Positions 55,314 to 63,776 of a stretch of 64,000 bases of DNA are shown in pieces (the stretch's first letter is position 1; every line of letters begins with the position of its first letter). The notes below the pieces were generated by a model, which had not been told where the DNA came from, ran no database searches, and worked only from the letters and a program-made list of their open reading frames with translations. The DNA is from Pelagicoccus sp. SDUM812002 (GTDB taxonomy: Bacteria; Verrucomicrobiota; Verrucomicrobiia; Opitutales; Opitutaceae), in the NCBI RefSeq assembly GCF_031127835.1, contig NZ_JARXHX010000005.1, positions 1 through 64,000 of the forward strand, read 5' to 3'. The position numbers and the translations under genes were made by a program.

Positions 55314-55659
55314 GTGTGTATCCTCGAATGAAGTAGAGACATCCAACGGCATCGATACCTACCATAGGCAGCGGAGTGTTGGAGTCGCTGAAACGCAGCC
55401 AATGCGTTTGTCATGCCATTTCGCTTTCGCCAATCAAAATAGCATTCGGTAACTCCGATTTGGTTCTTCGGTAAACCGCGGTCCTGCTTTCCGTAATGTG
55501 AGGACGGCTAAAAGCACCTTCCCGAGATCCTTTTGGTGGCAAATCGAAGATTGAGTCTCCGATGTGCTCGGCGCTTCCGGCTGATCGTTTTTAGGCGCTT
55601 TGTATAGCGGGGCTGGTTCGTTGTCGCTAGTAGAGAACCAACAATTGAGGAAAAGGAGT
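55314..55659. promoter_or_regulatory. divergent intergenic region between SLC13 and MBL-fold genes
   Basis: These 346 bases hold no plausible gene; a minus-strand frame of 144 codons (55434-55868) runs back into the MBL gene and has no known motif. The region presumably carries both promoters. No clear boxes or long dyads were found. Confidence 0.4.
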
Positions 55660-56340
55660 ATGAAGAATTTGGCAGAAAACATATGGGTTTTGCCTTTCGA
55701 GCTGAAAGCGCTCGGGGCGAACATTGGCAGAAATGTTACAGTGATCCGGTTGGAATCCGGCGGGCTTATCGTGCACTCGACGGCTCCTTTCGAAGCGGAG
55801 CATGTAGAGCAAATACGATCCTTAGGCGAGGTGCGTTGGATCACTGATCCGATGGTAGACCACGACACCTTTTCTCGGCAAGGCCAGGAGGCGTTTTCCG
55901 AAGCGAGCTTTCTGGCTCCAGAAGGGTTTCCATCCGACGGCGGACTGAAGACTCAGCCTTTATTACCTGTACCCGTAGGTTGGGGACAGGAAGTGGAGGT
56001 GGTAAAACTCGAAGGTGCCCAGGGATTTAACGAACACGTTTTCTTTCATGTACCAAGCCGTACCCTTATCGTCTGTGATCTGCTCATGCACTTTCCTGAG
56101 GTGAACTCACTGTGGGAAAGAGCGCTGCTGCGCGTTGGCCTGGGGCCAAGGCGTGCCCCTGGAACGTCACGACGTTTGAAATTGGCGGTCAAAGATATGA
56201 AGCGTTTTCAGGAGTCGATGCAGCAAGTGATGGATTGGCCGTTTGAGAGAGTGGTGGTGGGGCATGGAGAACCGCTTTGCGATAATGCGTACGAGAGAAG
56301 CAAGGCCGCTTGGGTAGCTGCCGGGTGGGTTAAAGGGTAG
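55660..56340 (+). CDS. DUF4336-like metallo-beta-lactamase-fold protein
   Basis: The protein has 226 residues from ATG 55660, which follows an AAAAGGAGT ribosome site. The MBL-like order is visible: NIWVLPFELKALGANIGRNVTVIRLESGGLIVHST, then DPMVDHD, later FFHVPSRTLIVCDLLMHF and VVVGHGEPL. The usual HxHxDH metal motif is missing: the place reads DPMVDHDTF. So metal binding and catalysis are doubtful, as in DUF4336 proteins. It is cytosolic and stands alone. Confidence 0.75.
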   Translation: MKNLAENIWVLPFELKALGANIGRNVTVIRLESGGLIVHSTAPFEAEHVEQIRSLGEVRWITDPMVDHDTFSRQGQEAFSEASFLAPEGFPSDGGLKTQPLLPVPVGWGQEVEVVKLEGAQGFNEHVFFHVPSRTLIVCDLLMHFPEVNSLWERALLRVGLGPRRAPGTSRRLKLAVKDMKRFQESMQQVMDWPFERVVVGHGEPLCDNAYERSKAAWVAAGWVKG

Positions 56341-56558
56341 TCGCCAGTTTACTTTTGCTCTAAAACAGTGCGAATTTTGATTCAGACATTTTGTCGTATT
56401 GGTCGCTCGTAATCGGCAGGTAACGAGGATTCTTGCCGGTCCCTGATCGGTTCTCTCTTTTGCGTGCCACGGCGTCTCGTTTTCTTTGTGTCCTCTGAAA
56501 ATAGCGTGCTGTTTTTTGTTTCATTGCATCGATATGAACACCTACTCAAATCTACCCA

Positions 56559-57101
56559 ATGAGGAGCAGCCTCGTTTTCTTACCCCACCAAAAAGATGTG
56601 TCATCCCCGAGCACATCTCCGACCCATGTTGGAGGCCTACGATTAAAGCGATCTTTCGCCTTAGGGTGCTGTACATGTTTTGGGCTTTTGCTGTCTGCTT
56701 GCACGAGCACTGGCAAATATCAACTAAGCAGTGAGCGACTCTCTTTTGATTTGCTCGAAGATTTTGAATACAGCCGAAACCGTTCTGGAGATCGGGTGAC
56801 GGTGCTGCACCGTGGAACCTATCGCTGCACCTATTCGGATGATGCTGGTTACTATTTCGATGCTCCGTCGACCAAGCGTAGTGGGTCTGTATTCAATGGT
56901 GCAAGCCGCGGTGGTGTGTACCTGACAAAGGAGGATCCTCTGACCGCTTATCTTTATTTGCAAGATGCTCAAGCGTCACCTCTCTACATTTACGGTGCTG
57001 GCATGATGCAAACTGGAGGATCGGGCAATTTCAGGCGCGGCAAGCCTTTGCCGCAGGCGTTTGTGGATCAAATCGAGATCATTTTAGATGAAGAAAATTA
57101 G
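56559..57101 (+). CDS. lipoprotein of unknown function
   Basis: This 180-residue frame from ATG 56559 has a lipobox (FGLLLSAC at about residue 48) after an unusually long N-terminal part of about 35 residues, so the true start may be a rarer codon nearer the hydrophobic stretch. The mature part is beta-rich (FDLLEDFEYSRN, TVLHRGTYRCTYSDDAGYYFDA, GGVYLTKEDPLTAYLYL). I do not recognise the family. It overlaps the next lipoprotein gene by 14 bases, so the two are coupled. Confidence 0.6.
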   Translation: MRSSLVFLPHQKDVSSPSTSPTHVGGLRLKRSFALGCCTCFGLLLSACTSTGKYQLSSERLSFDLLEDFEYSRNRSGDRVTVLHRGTYRCTYSDDAGYYFDAPSTKRSGSVFNGASRGGVYLTKEDPLTAYLYLQDAQASPLYIYGAGMMQTGGSGNFRRGKPLPQAFVDQIEIILDEEN

Positions 57102-57378
57102 CGTTCTTCGTGTGGCCGCCGTTGTTGGCGCCGCATTGGTATTAAGCGGCTGCGTGAGCGGTCCTGTGGCGGTGCCGACTTCATTTTGGGAGCAGCGCTC
57201 GGGTAATCTATTCCTCGCCCTTGGCGACCTCGACATCTTGGGCGACTTCGTCGCGGATGAGTGCCCAATGGAAGAGGTTGTCTGGATTCGCGTCGAAGGA
57301 GTTGTGATTGTAGTGCGTCAGACGCATATCCTTGTAGATAGGGCGGGTGATTTCGACCAGGCTGTCCCAATGGGCTAA
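57088..57378 (+). pseudogene. truncated second lipoprotein gene running antisense into the GH67-like gene
   Basis: The first 39 residues form a perfect lipoprotein start: MKKISVLRVAAVVGAALVLSGC, then VPTSFWEQRSG. From 57208 on the frame is simply the opposite strand of the GH67-like gene's 3' end, and its residues look random. The change coincides with the stop codon of that gene (complement of 57208-57210). I read this as a lipoprotein gene cut by recombination or insertion of the neighbouring locus. A short translated product is possible. Confidence 0.45.
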
Positions 57379-59370
57379 AGCTTTCGTGAGGTGTTCGATA
57401 GCAGCTTGTCTGTGGCCGAGGTCGCCATTCAAACGATAGGTTTGTAACGCAACACCTCCGCGAAGCTTCTCGGCGAGGTGCAGGCCGATGTAGGCCCACG
57501 CCTTGATGTCGGCGACTTCGTACATGAGCGAAGCGCTATCGGATGTGTTGATTTGAGAGACGAGCGAGAGCGCTTCTAAGTTGTCGCGTTCGAGAGTGCT
57601 AGCGAGAGCGAGGGGGGTGACGCGATCAACGGCGAAGGATCCTCCGTTTATGCGGGTGGCGACGTATTCGGAAATGGATACATAGGCTGGATCCATCGTA
57701 GGATGTTCGATCAATTCCTCGATACCGATGTACTTCGTAATCTCACCCTGTAGGGCGAGGAATCCCTCGCTATAGAGAGTAAAGTCCCAGCGGGAGTCAT
57801 AAAGCGAAGCGAGCCGAAGCTGGGTGGATGATGCGAGGGAGTAGGCGTTGAGAAGGTTGTTTCCAGAGTCGCCGTAGCGTCTATCGAATTCAGCTTGGAA
57901 GAGTGAGTCGGGTGTTTCTGGCTCGTAGAGGAGTCTTCCCCAGAGTTTGTAGAAAAGCCATTGGCGTTGGAAAGCATAGGTCCAATCTACGGGTTGGTCC
58001 GTGTCTGTGAAGTAGTCGAGGGCTGGTATGTAGGTTTCGGAACCGATGAAGTAGCCTCCGACGTAGCTTGCTTGCCCGTTCAGGGCGATGTGCTCACGGA
58101 CGAAGCTGGGTACTCCCCACCGGAGGCAAAAAAAGTCCTCGTTGCGAGCCTGCCAGGTGATCTTGTAGTTTTTTGGTAGCGGGTCGAAATAGGTGTCACC
58201 CAGCTTGCCGCCATGCACCTTCACAAGCTTGGGCGTTGAGTGTGCGTGCGACCAGTTGAACTTCATCTCTACCCAGATGGGACCATCGAAACGGTCATCC
58301 AATCGCTCCATGGCTTCGCGGGTAACTTGCTCGACGTTTTTACTGACGCCGGGGTCGGAGGACGTGCCTGATGAAAAGGGTACGCGATGGATCAGCTTCA
58401 CCTCGCGGTCCGCGTCGAGCATACCAGCGATCATGACGTCGTCCATCCATCGCTGACGCTCGAGAGGAGTCATGTCGGCCATACCTTCTCCGTGGGAAAT
58501 TCCAATTCCATCAAGTTCTGGATAAGTATCCAAAATTTGGGTAACGCTCTCTCGCAGGTACCGGCGAAGCAGTTCAGAGGTGTCGCCTGGAACGTAGTAG
58601 TGTGGGTAGAAACTTTGCTCCGCGATTCCGTGGGCCTTGGAAAACTCCTCGCTGGTGAAGATGCTCCATTGGACGATGTAGGTGTCGAGGGCGCGTTCTT
58701 TGGCCATGCGAAAGATTTCGCGGTAAAGGGTTTCCCATTCGGCTTGTTGCTCCTCGGTCCAAGGGCTGGCCTCTGGGAAATTCTTCGGTTTCACCATGTA
58801 GGTGAAGGGATTCATATTCCAGAGGCTGATAACGTTGAAACGGTTTTCGGCCATCATATCGAGAAAGGCCTCCCAATACTTCAGGTCGCGAACAGTGTCG
58901 TAATGCTGGTCGAGCGCGGAGCTCGGGCGATATGTTTCCCAGGGCAGGTTGAACTTGATGCCGCGAAACTTGAGTGCAGGCTTCTCATTCGCCTCAGGGA
59001 TATCGGTCAGCGGCGTGCCGTTGCGAAGCTTTTCGATGAGTGAGTAAGTGCCGTAAATGAGACCGCGGTCGTCGCCAGCGAGAACGGTGACGACTTTGTT
59101 TTCCGGTATGACCTGGAATTGCTCCGGACCAAGGCGACTGGTGTTGAGCCCGAGACTGATGAGGCGCTCGTAACCTTGGCGCTCGGCGAGAATTTCGTGA
59201 TCTAACTCAGTGAGGGCAGTGGCGAGTTTACCGGCGGCGTAAGCAGCCTGTGGGCTTTCGGAATCGTGAAGGATGTAGACCCTTTCGGCTGCCGCGTGGG
59301 CGGCGAAACAAAGGCTGAGGATCAACAATAGGTGACGATATCGCATTTTAAGGTGAAAGGGGCGTTTCAT
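57208..59370 (-). CDS. secreted GH67-like (alpha-glucuronidase-related) glycoside hydrolase
   Basis: The protein has 720 residues and a signal peptide. Residues about 28-130 resemble the N-terminal domain of GH67 and GH20-type enzymes (AAYAAGKLATAL, DRGLIYGTYSLIEKL). A TIM-barrel follows: LKFRGIKFNLPW, RFNVISLWNMNPF, DTYIVQWSIF and DGIGISHGEGM with a candidate acid Glu. Aromatic-rich loops (WQARNEDFFCLRWG) fit sugar binding. The C-terminal half is helical. It is related to alpha-glucuronidases but differs from the best-known ones, so activity on glucuronosyl side chains is inference. A dyad operator candidate lies upstream. Confidence 0.7.
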   Translation of the reverse strand: MKRPFHLKMRYRHLLLILSLCFAAHAAAERVYILHDSESPQAAYAAGKLATALTELDHEILAERQGYERLISLGLNTSRLGPEQFQVIPENKVVTVLAGDDRGLIYGTYSLIEKLRNGTPLTDIPEANEKPALKFRGIKFNLPWETYRPSSALDQHYDTVRDLKYWEAFLDMMAENRFNVISLWNMNPFTYMVKPKNFPEASPWTEEQQAEWETLYREIFRMAKERALDTYIVQWSIFTSEEFSKAHGIAEQSFYPHYYVPGDTSELLRRYLRESVTQILDTYPELDGIGISHGEGMADMTPLERQRWMDDVMIAGMLDADREVKLIHRVPFSSGTSSDPGVSKNVEQVTREAMERLDDRFDGPIWVEMKFNWSHAHSTPKLVKVHGGKLGDTYFDPLPKNYKITWQARNEDFFCLRWGVPSFVREHIALNGQASYVGGYFIGSETYIPALDYFTDTDQPVDWTYAFQRQWLFYKLWGRLLYEPETPDSLFQAEFDRRYGDSGNNLLNAYSLASSTQLRLASLYDSRWDFTLYSEGFLALQGEITKYIGIEELIEHPTMDPAYVSISEYVATRINGGSFAVDRVTPLALASTLERDNLEALSLVSQINTSDSASLMYEVADIKAWAYIGLHLAEKLRGGVALQTYRLNGDLGHRQAAIEHLTKALAHWDSLVEITRPIYKDMRLTHYNHNSFDANPDNLFHWALIRDEVAQDVEVAKGEE

Positions 59371-59741
59371 TGTGTGTGAGTGCGGCGGAGCTGTCGAATC
59401 TCCGACACTCGTTCAATAGAAGAGGGCAGGCGAGCGAATTTCTGTCATTAAAAACTTTGAGGCTCCTGGTCCGTTCGAGGAGGGGATTTGATTGGATGCG
59501 TTTTCGCTCTGTGATTGACGGGTGTTCGATGTGGCACTGACGGCCGAAGCGGATTTGTAATCAAGTTTAGAATACGAGCAAGGTTTTGGATTAGTAAGGT
59601 ACGATTATCATGCTCTGGATTGATCCAATCCAGCTGAGAAAACTTCAAAAAGTATCAATAACATTAAGCGTAGATTCGTAAGCCTTGTTGTATCCCCGTA
59701 GGTTGGCGTGGGCTGTTAAGGACGTTAGCAAAGTACTTTCT
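59371..59741. promoter_or_regulatory. divergent promoter region of the GH67-like gene and the small membrane-protein genes
   Basis: Apart from the dyad at 59615-59633 this 371-base region shows no gene. AT-rich sequence at 59640-59670 could hold a promoter for the plus-strand genes. Confidence 0.4.
59615..59633. promoter_or_regulatory. operator-like dyad
   Basis: CTGGATTG and CAATCCAG are perfect 8-bp arms around ATC. Size and symmetry suit a dimeric repressor of the LacI or GntR type. It lies 245 bases upstream of the GH67-like gene and 109 bases upstream of the small plus-strand genes. Confidence 0.5.
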
Positions 59742-59930
59742 ATGAAGAAGAAAATGAAACGGTCATCACGCGTTAAGCTGCTTTTTTTCGCAGCGGCGTT
59801 TCTTTCATTCCTGCTCGCCAACTACCTCTGGTTCACTGGGAATCGTGAACAGGGAATCTTCGTGGGCATTTGGGTGCCGTCGATTTGCTCGGCAGGCGCT
59901 CTACTACTAGCAAGGGGGCGTAATGAGTGA
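59742..59930 (+). CDS. 62-residue membrane protein
   Basis: I start this at ATG 59742 (MKKKMKRSSRVK). Two helices are visible: LLFFAAAFLSFLLANYLWF and IFVGIWVPSICSAGALLLA, joined by a short TGNREQG turn. The basic N-terminus suggests cytosolic ends. It overlaps the next tiny gene by eight bases, and together they look like a two-subunit small membrane unit ahead of the sugar dehydrogenase gene. Such pairs occur beside transporters in related genomes as I recall, but no function is known. Confidence 0.65.
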   Translation: MKKKMKRSSRVKLLFFAAAFLSFLLANYLWFTGNREQGIFVGIWVPSICSAGALLLARGRNE

Positions 59931-60063
59931 CAACTATCTATTAATTATCGGAATCTTAGTATGCTTTTTGTGCGTTGGGGGGATACTTATCCATGGAGTG
60001 GTCGAGGAAAAAGTAGCGGATGTTGACGACGCTGAAGATGATTCAGATGGAAAGAAAGACTAG
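59923..60063 (+). CDS. 46-residue membrane protein
   Basis: The ATG at 59923 follows a clear AGGGGG site inside the preceding gene. The product has one helix (NYLLIIGILVCFLCVGGILI) and a strongly acidic tail (ADVDDAEDDSDG, ending KKD). Stop at 60061-60063. The overlap and strong ribosome site support a real gene. Function is unknown; the acidic tail and the basic end of the 62-residue partner could bind one another. Confidence 0.65.
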   Translation: MSDNYLLIIGILVCFLCVGGILIHGVVEEKVADVDDAEDDSDGKKD

Positions 60064-60089
60064 AGGGTTGCTTCCAGAGGAGCGAAAGT

Positions 60090-61286
60090 GTGTCGTACAT
60101 CCGAAACTCCGCTAGCTTGGTGCCTATTGTCGCGGAGAAATTATTCTACAAGATTACGACTGTAATGAGAGCTTTGACTGTGTTCGTGGGAATTTTTTCT
60201 TTTTACCTCTTGGGATGCTCGCAGCGAATGGACACGCAGGTACCGATACGTGCCAGCGAGTTGGAAGCGAGCATGCTCGAACCCGTGGCGGAGGGCCTTA
60301 CTCAGCCGTGGTCGATGGCCTTTCTTCCGGAGGGTGGCTTATTGGTCACCGAGAAGTCGGGGGAGCTGCTTCTCATCGAGGGTGGGAATCGGAGAGTGAT
60401 CGGGGGTCTCCCTGATATTGTTTCGATAGGGCAAGGGGGATTGATGGATGTGGTATTGCATCCTGGATACGAAGAAAACGGTTGGATCTATATAAGTTAT
60501 GTATCGCCTACGGGAGACCAACCGGGCGGTAACACAGCTGTGTTGCGAGGGCGGCTAGAAGAGGAAAGTCTAGTTGACGTTGAAGTCCTTTACAAGGCGG
60601 GGCCGAACACAGAAGTCGGCCGTCACTTTGGTTCTCGCTTGGCGTTTGATAGAGGAGGTTACTTGTTCTTTAGCATCGGAGACAGAGGTGCTCGCGATGA
60701 AAATCCCCAGGATATCACCAAAGACGGAGGTAAGGTGTATCGGCTTCACGACGACGGACGCGTGCCGGAGAACAACCCGTTCGTAGGTCAAGCTGGATCG
60801 AAGGAAGCGATTTATAGTTATGGACACCGCAACCCTCAAGGTATGGCTTTGCATCCGGACACCGGTAAAATCTGGATACATGAACATGGACCAAAGGGCG
60901 GAGACGAAATTAACGTCATCGAAGCGGGAAAGAACTACGGTTGGCCACTCGTAACATTTGGAGTTAATTACAGTGGTACTCCGATCACGAATAAGACCGC
61001 GTCTCCGCATATGGAGGATCCTCTCTTTCATTGGACTCCCTCCATCGCTCCGAGCGGTATGGCGTTCGTTACTTCAGACAGGTATCCAGATTGGGAGGGC
61101 AGCTTGTTGGTGGGCTCCCTAAAGTTCGCGTATCTGGAGCGTCTCGTTCTGCTCGATGGTGAAGTGGTCGAGCGTGAGAAGCTGCTGGATGGAGCGGGAC
61201 GGATGAGGGATGTTATGCAAGGGCCCGACGGGTATATCTATGTGTCGATAGAGGGAAGAGGTATTTTTCGTATCCTCCCTATGTGA
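60090..61286 (+). CDS. PQQ-dependent aldose/sorbosone dehydrogenase-like lipoprotein (YliI type)
   Basis: The protein has 398 residues. GTG 60090 has AGAGGAG seven bases upstream, but ATG 60165 gives a more usual lipoprotein signal (MRALTVFVGIFSFYLLGC). The six-blade propeller is complete: LTQPWSMAFLPEGGLLVTEKSG, GGLMDVVLHPGY, RHFGSRLAFDRGGYLFFSIGDRG, SYGHRNPQGMALHPDTG, EHGPKGGDEINVIEAGKNYGWP. This is the glucose/sorbosone dehydrogenase family, which oxidises sugars with PQQ in the periplasm. No PQQ synthesis genes lie in the window, so the cofactor comes from elsewhere. Confidence 0.9.
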   Translation: MSYIRNSASLVPIVAEKLFYKITTVMRALTVFVGIFSFYLLGCSQRMDTQVPIRASELEASMLEPVAEGLTQPWSMAFLPEGGLLVTEKSGELLLIEGGNRRVIGGLPDIVSIGQGGLMDVVLHPGYEENGWIYISYVSPTGDQPGGNTAVLRGRLEEESLVDVEVLYKAGPNTEVGRHFGSRLAFDRGGYLFFSIGDRGARDENPQDITKDGGKVYRLHDDGRVPENNPFVGQAGSKEAIYSYGHRNPQGMALHPDTGKIWIHEHGPKGGDEINVIEAGKNYGWPLVTFGVNYSGTPITNKTASPHMEDPLFHWTPSIAPSGMAFVTSDRYPDWEGSLLVGSLKFAYLERLVLLDGEVVEREKLLDGAGRMRDVMQGPDGYIYVSIEGRGIFRILPM

Positions 61287-61440
61287 CGGCTATCGAGGTA
61301 GCCTCCCTTCGTTTCGATTTTATGGAACGTTTCTGATGTAGGATGGGCAGCTTCCAGACACTTCATTCACGTGAGCGTACTGCGAGGAACTAGTTGACTA
61401 CGGTTCTTGCATATTACTCAGCTCCCGTGACTGTCTGTTG

Positions 61441-61794
61441 ATGGGAAGAGCGGTAACGAGTGAGATGTGTACTAAGTGCGGCGGGTGCTGCAGCAACTTT
61501 CCGTTCGTGGAGTTGTCCGAGGGCGATATAGAGCGTCTGAAAGCATTTACGGGTTGGAAGGCGGAAATTTTCTCTGATTCCGACCAAGGCTCTGTTTCGC
61601 GTAGGTTCCTTAGATTTCAGGAGGACGGCAGTTGTGTTTTCCTCGAAAAGGATTCTGGAGTTGCCACTTGCAACGTATACGAAGCTCGCCCAGAAATTTG
61701 CCGGACTTATCCTTTCACACCCAGCCAAGACAGGGTTTGCGAAGCCACTTGGCGGAGTTCGATCGCCGCTTTAGCGGGGAAGCTGGGAGGCTGA
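61441..61794 (+). CDS. YkgJ-family cysteine-cluster protein
   Basis: The protein has 117 residues from ATG 61441. The N-terminal CTKCGGCC and later CNVYEARPEICRTYPF with further Cys match the YkgJ/zinc- or iron-binding CxxCxxCC family. These cytosolic proteins bind a metal or iron-sulfur site; their role is unknown. Spacing to the sugar dehydrogenase gene is about 150 bases, with a weak hairpin GGCTA...TAGCC at 61288-61303, so it may be separate. Confidence 0.85.
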   Translation: MGRAVTSEMCTKCGGCCSNFPFVELSEGDIERLKAFTGWKAEIFSDSDQGSVSRRFLRFQEDGSCVFLEKDSGVATCNVYEARPEICRTYPFTPSQDRVCEATWRSSIAALAGKLGG

Positions 61795-61802
61795 TCCAGT
61801 CC

Positions 61803-63449
61803 TCACCGTTTTCGGGTGATGACTTTTACGCCTTCGAACGCCTGTGGATTGTCGCTAAGGCGAAGGCTTTTTCCGCTGGCGGTGGTGACAGTGCGCAGCA
61901 GCACTTTTTTCGGACGGACGTAAGGATGGGTTTCGTGGAAATTTTCAGCAGCCATCTCTGGAGTGAAATCGCTAAAGATCGCTGGGCCGTCGTAGGAATC
62001 GGGGTGGTTTGAGTCGTCGATCTCTAGGTTTTTGATGACTATTTTCTCAGGTAGGTAGCAGGTGTAGCCGAAGTCGTGCTGGGTGGAGTTGCGTCCGCCA
62101 ATTAGGCTAGCTCGTATAGGCCATCCGTTTGCGGGCACGAAACGGCAGTCACTAACCACAATAGTGCCTTCCCAGGTACTGCCGTAGTCAGGGCGAAGGT
62201 TTATGAGGTGATATCCGTGAACGCTGGAATTCTCGAGGGTCAGGGTTCCCGTACCGATGGCGTTTATTCCCATGTGTCCGAGTGTAGAGTTGCGAATGGT
62301 TGCGTTGGCGACTCCCATGTGAGCATCGAAGCGGGAAAGGGTACAGTTGTCGTATAGTAGGTTTTTGGAGAAATTTGAGCTCATCACACCCCAGTAGGTG
62401 CGATCGTGGATATCGTTGGTCTGGCTACAATTGATGAAGGATACATTGAGGGAGCGGTTCACGATGATGTCGTAGCTCCCCATTTTGACGGGCTTCCCGG
62501 CGGAGCCGATCGTGGCGTAGGTTTTCCGGCCGGTCAGGATCGTGTTCTTTACGGTAACGTATGAGCTATCCCGGATGTTGATAAATCCACCGTAAGGGGC
62601 TCCTTGCTCGCCTTCGCCGATGACGCGATGCTCTAGGCCGTCGACTATGACGTTTGAACGTCGAATGGTCAGGTTTCGGTCGTAGTAGTTGTACTTCGAC
62701 TCGTCCTGATTCGCGATTGTCGTGAATTTTCCACCTATGATTGAGAGATTCTCTTCGTCGATAGGGATGGCGGTACAATCGGTGATCTGCTCGAAGTCCC
62801 AGATGATGGGAGCGTTACGATCGAGTTTTCCATTCTTATCGACCACAAAGATGTCTGTTTGGGCCGACCCATTGTTTTGGTTCAGGCCGTATCTTATGTA
62901 GCGCTTGGTGTCAGAGTCGGTGACGGTGATCAGGCAGGGTCCGGGAAGGTCAACCCTTATGCGCTTCTGATTTCGCCTGAGAGAAGTGAGGCCTTTGAGT
63001 TCGAATGCTTTTAGTTTCGAGCGGACTTCGAAGATGGGAGCGTCTTTATTCTCAACCTCAGTGTCGTCGATAATGAAGGAAGCGTCTCCGAAGTTGGTGT
63101 CGGTTTGGACGATTGCTTTTCGTTCTCGGCCTCCGATGTAGTAAGTGGCCCCAGCGTCCGCTTGCACCTTGAGGTTGCTTTGGTTCGCGTACGCATGAGT
63201 GGCAGCGATTGCGTTTGAGTCATCGGTCTGTCCGTCGCCGATGGCCCCGAAATCGCTGTAGCGGACGTGACCCGCACTTTGGAACGCAGCTGCGTCTGAG
63301 TCGGATACATTTAGGCTCAGGTCTCCGTTCTCTTGCTCCTGGACGTGCGTGTCGACGCTCGAAACAGAAATTGATACGCTGGGTGCGCTATGCGAGTTCA
63401 TTGTCACAAGGAAGAAAAGTGAGAGAATGAGGATAATGGTCCGTTTCAT
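61803..63449 (-). CDS. secreted right-handed beta-helix (pectate-lyase-superfamily) protein
   Basis: The protein has 548 residues from the ATG complementary to 63447-63449, with a signal peptide. The N-terminal VRYSDFGAIGDGQTDDSNAIAATHAYAN is the opening of the pectate-lyase-3/GH28-like superfamily. The following repeats rich in Asn, Ile and Val (LTIRRSNVIVDGL, NATIRNSTLGHMG, TGTLTLENSSVHGYH) form the helix coils. Many His and Asp residues lie in the central part. It probably acts on or binds a polysaccharide outside the cell. Lyase or hydrolase chemistry cannot be decided. Confidence 0.8.
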   Translation of the reverse strand: MKRTIILILSLFFLVTMNSHSAPSVSISVSSVDTHVQEQENGDLSLNVSDSDAAAFQSAGHVRYSDFGAIGDGQTDDSNAIAATHAYANQSNLKVQADAGATYYIGGRERKAIVQTDTNFGDASFIIDDTEVENKDAPIFEVRSKLKAFELKGLTSLRRNQKRIRVDLPGPCLITVTDSDTKRYIRYGLNQNNGSAQTDIFVVDKNGKLDRNAPIIWDFEQITDCTAIPIDEENLSIIGGKFTTIANQDESKYNYYDRNLTIRRSNVIVDGLEHRVIGEGEQGAPYGGFINIRDSSYVTVKNTILTGRKTYATIGSAGKPVKMGSYDIIVNRSLNVSFINCSQTNDIHDRTYWGVMSSNFSKNLLYDNCTLSRFDAHMGVANATIRNSTLGHMGINAIGTGTLTLENSSVHGYHLINLRPDYGSTWEGTIVVSDCRFVPANGWPIRASLIGGRNSTQHDFGYTCYLPEKIVIKNLEIDDSNHPDSYDGPAIFSDFTPEMAAENFHETHPYVRPKKVLLRTVTTASGKSLRLSDNPQAFEGVKVITRKR

Positions 63450-63776
63450 GGTGAGCAAATAGCGGAATGGTCAGTCTGATGGGGGAGCTTCTGAGTTTAC
63501 TCTCTCGAGGATTTGATTGAGCGCAAGGTTTCGCCGGCCGCGATCGCTTCTGAGAAGCGTAGGTGTAAGCGCTTTTTGGATATTGGATCGCGATAGGTCG
63601 TGGCTGGTGCCTCCAATTGCGGGTTCGACGATGGAGCTCCTTTTCAGAGCCTACGGCGCGCTCGGTCCGAGCCTGCATTCGAAAATCACAAGCCAGCCTG
63701 GATAAATGATTCGGATTTAGCTGCTCGTGGGCAGTCGGATCGCCCGTTTTACAGCAGCGGCTGACAAGTGGCCCTG
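63450..63776. other. non-coding stretch between the beta-helix gene and the DUF2805 gene
   Basis: These 327 bases form the upstream region of the beta-helix gene. Frames that are open here have no known motif. No clear promoter boxes or dyads were found. Confidence 0.4.

Noticed and set aside
55434-55868. 144-codon minus-strand frame
   Set aside because: It overlaps the start of the MBL-fold gene, which has a strong ribosome site and better protein character.
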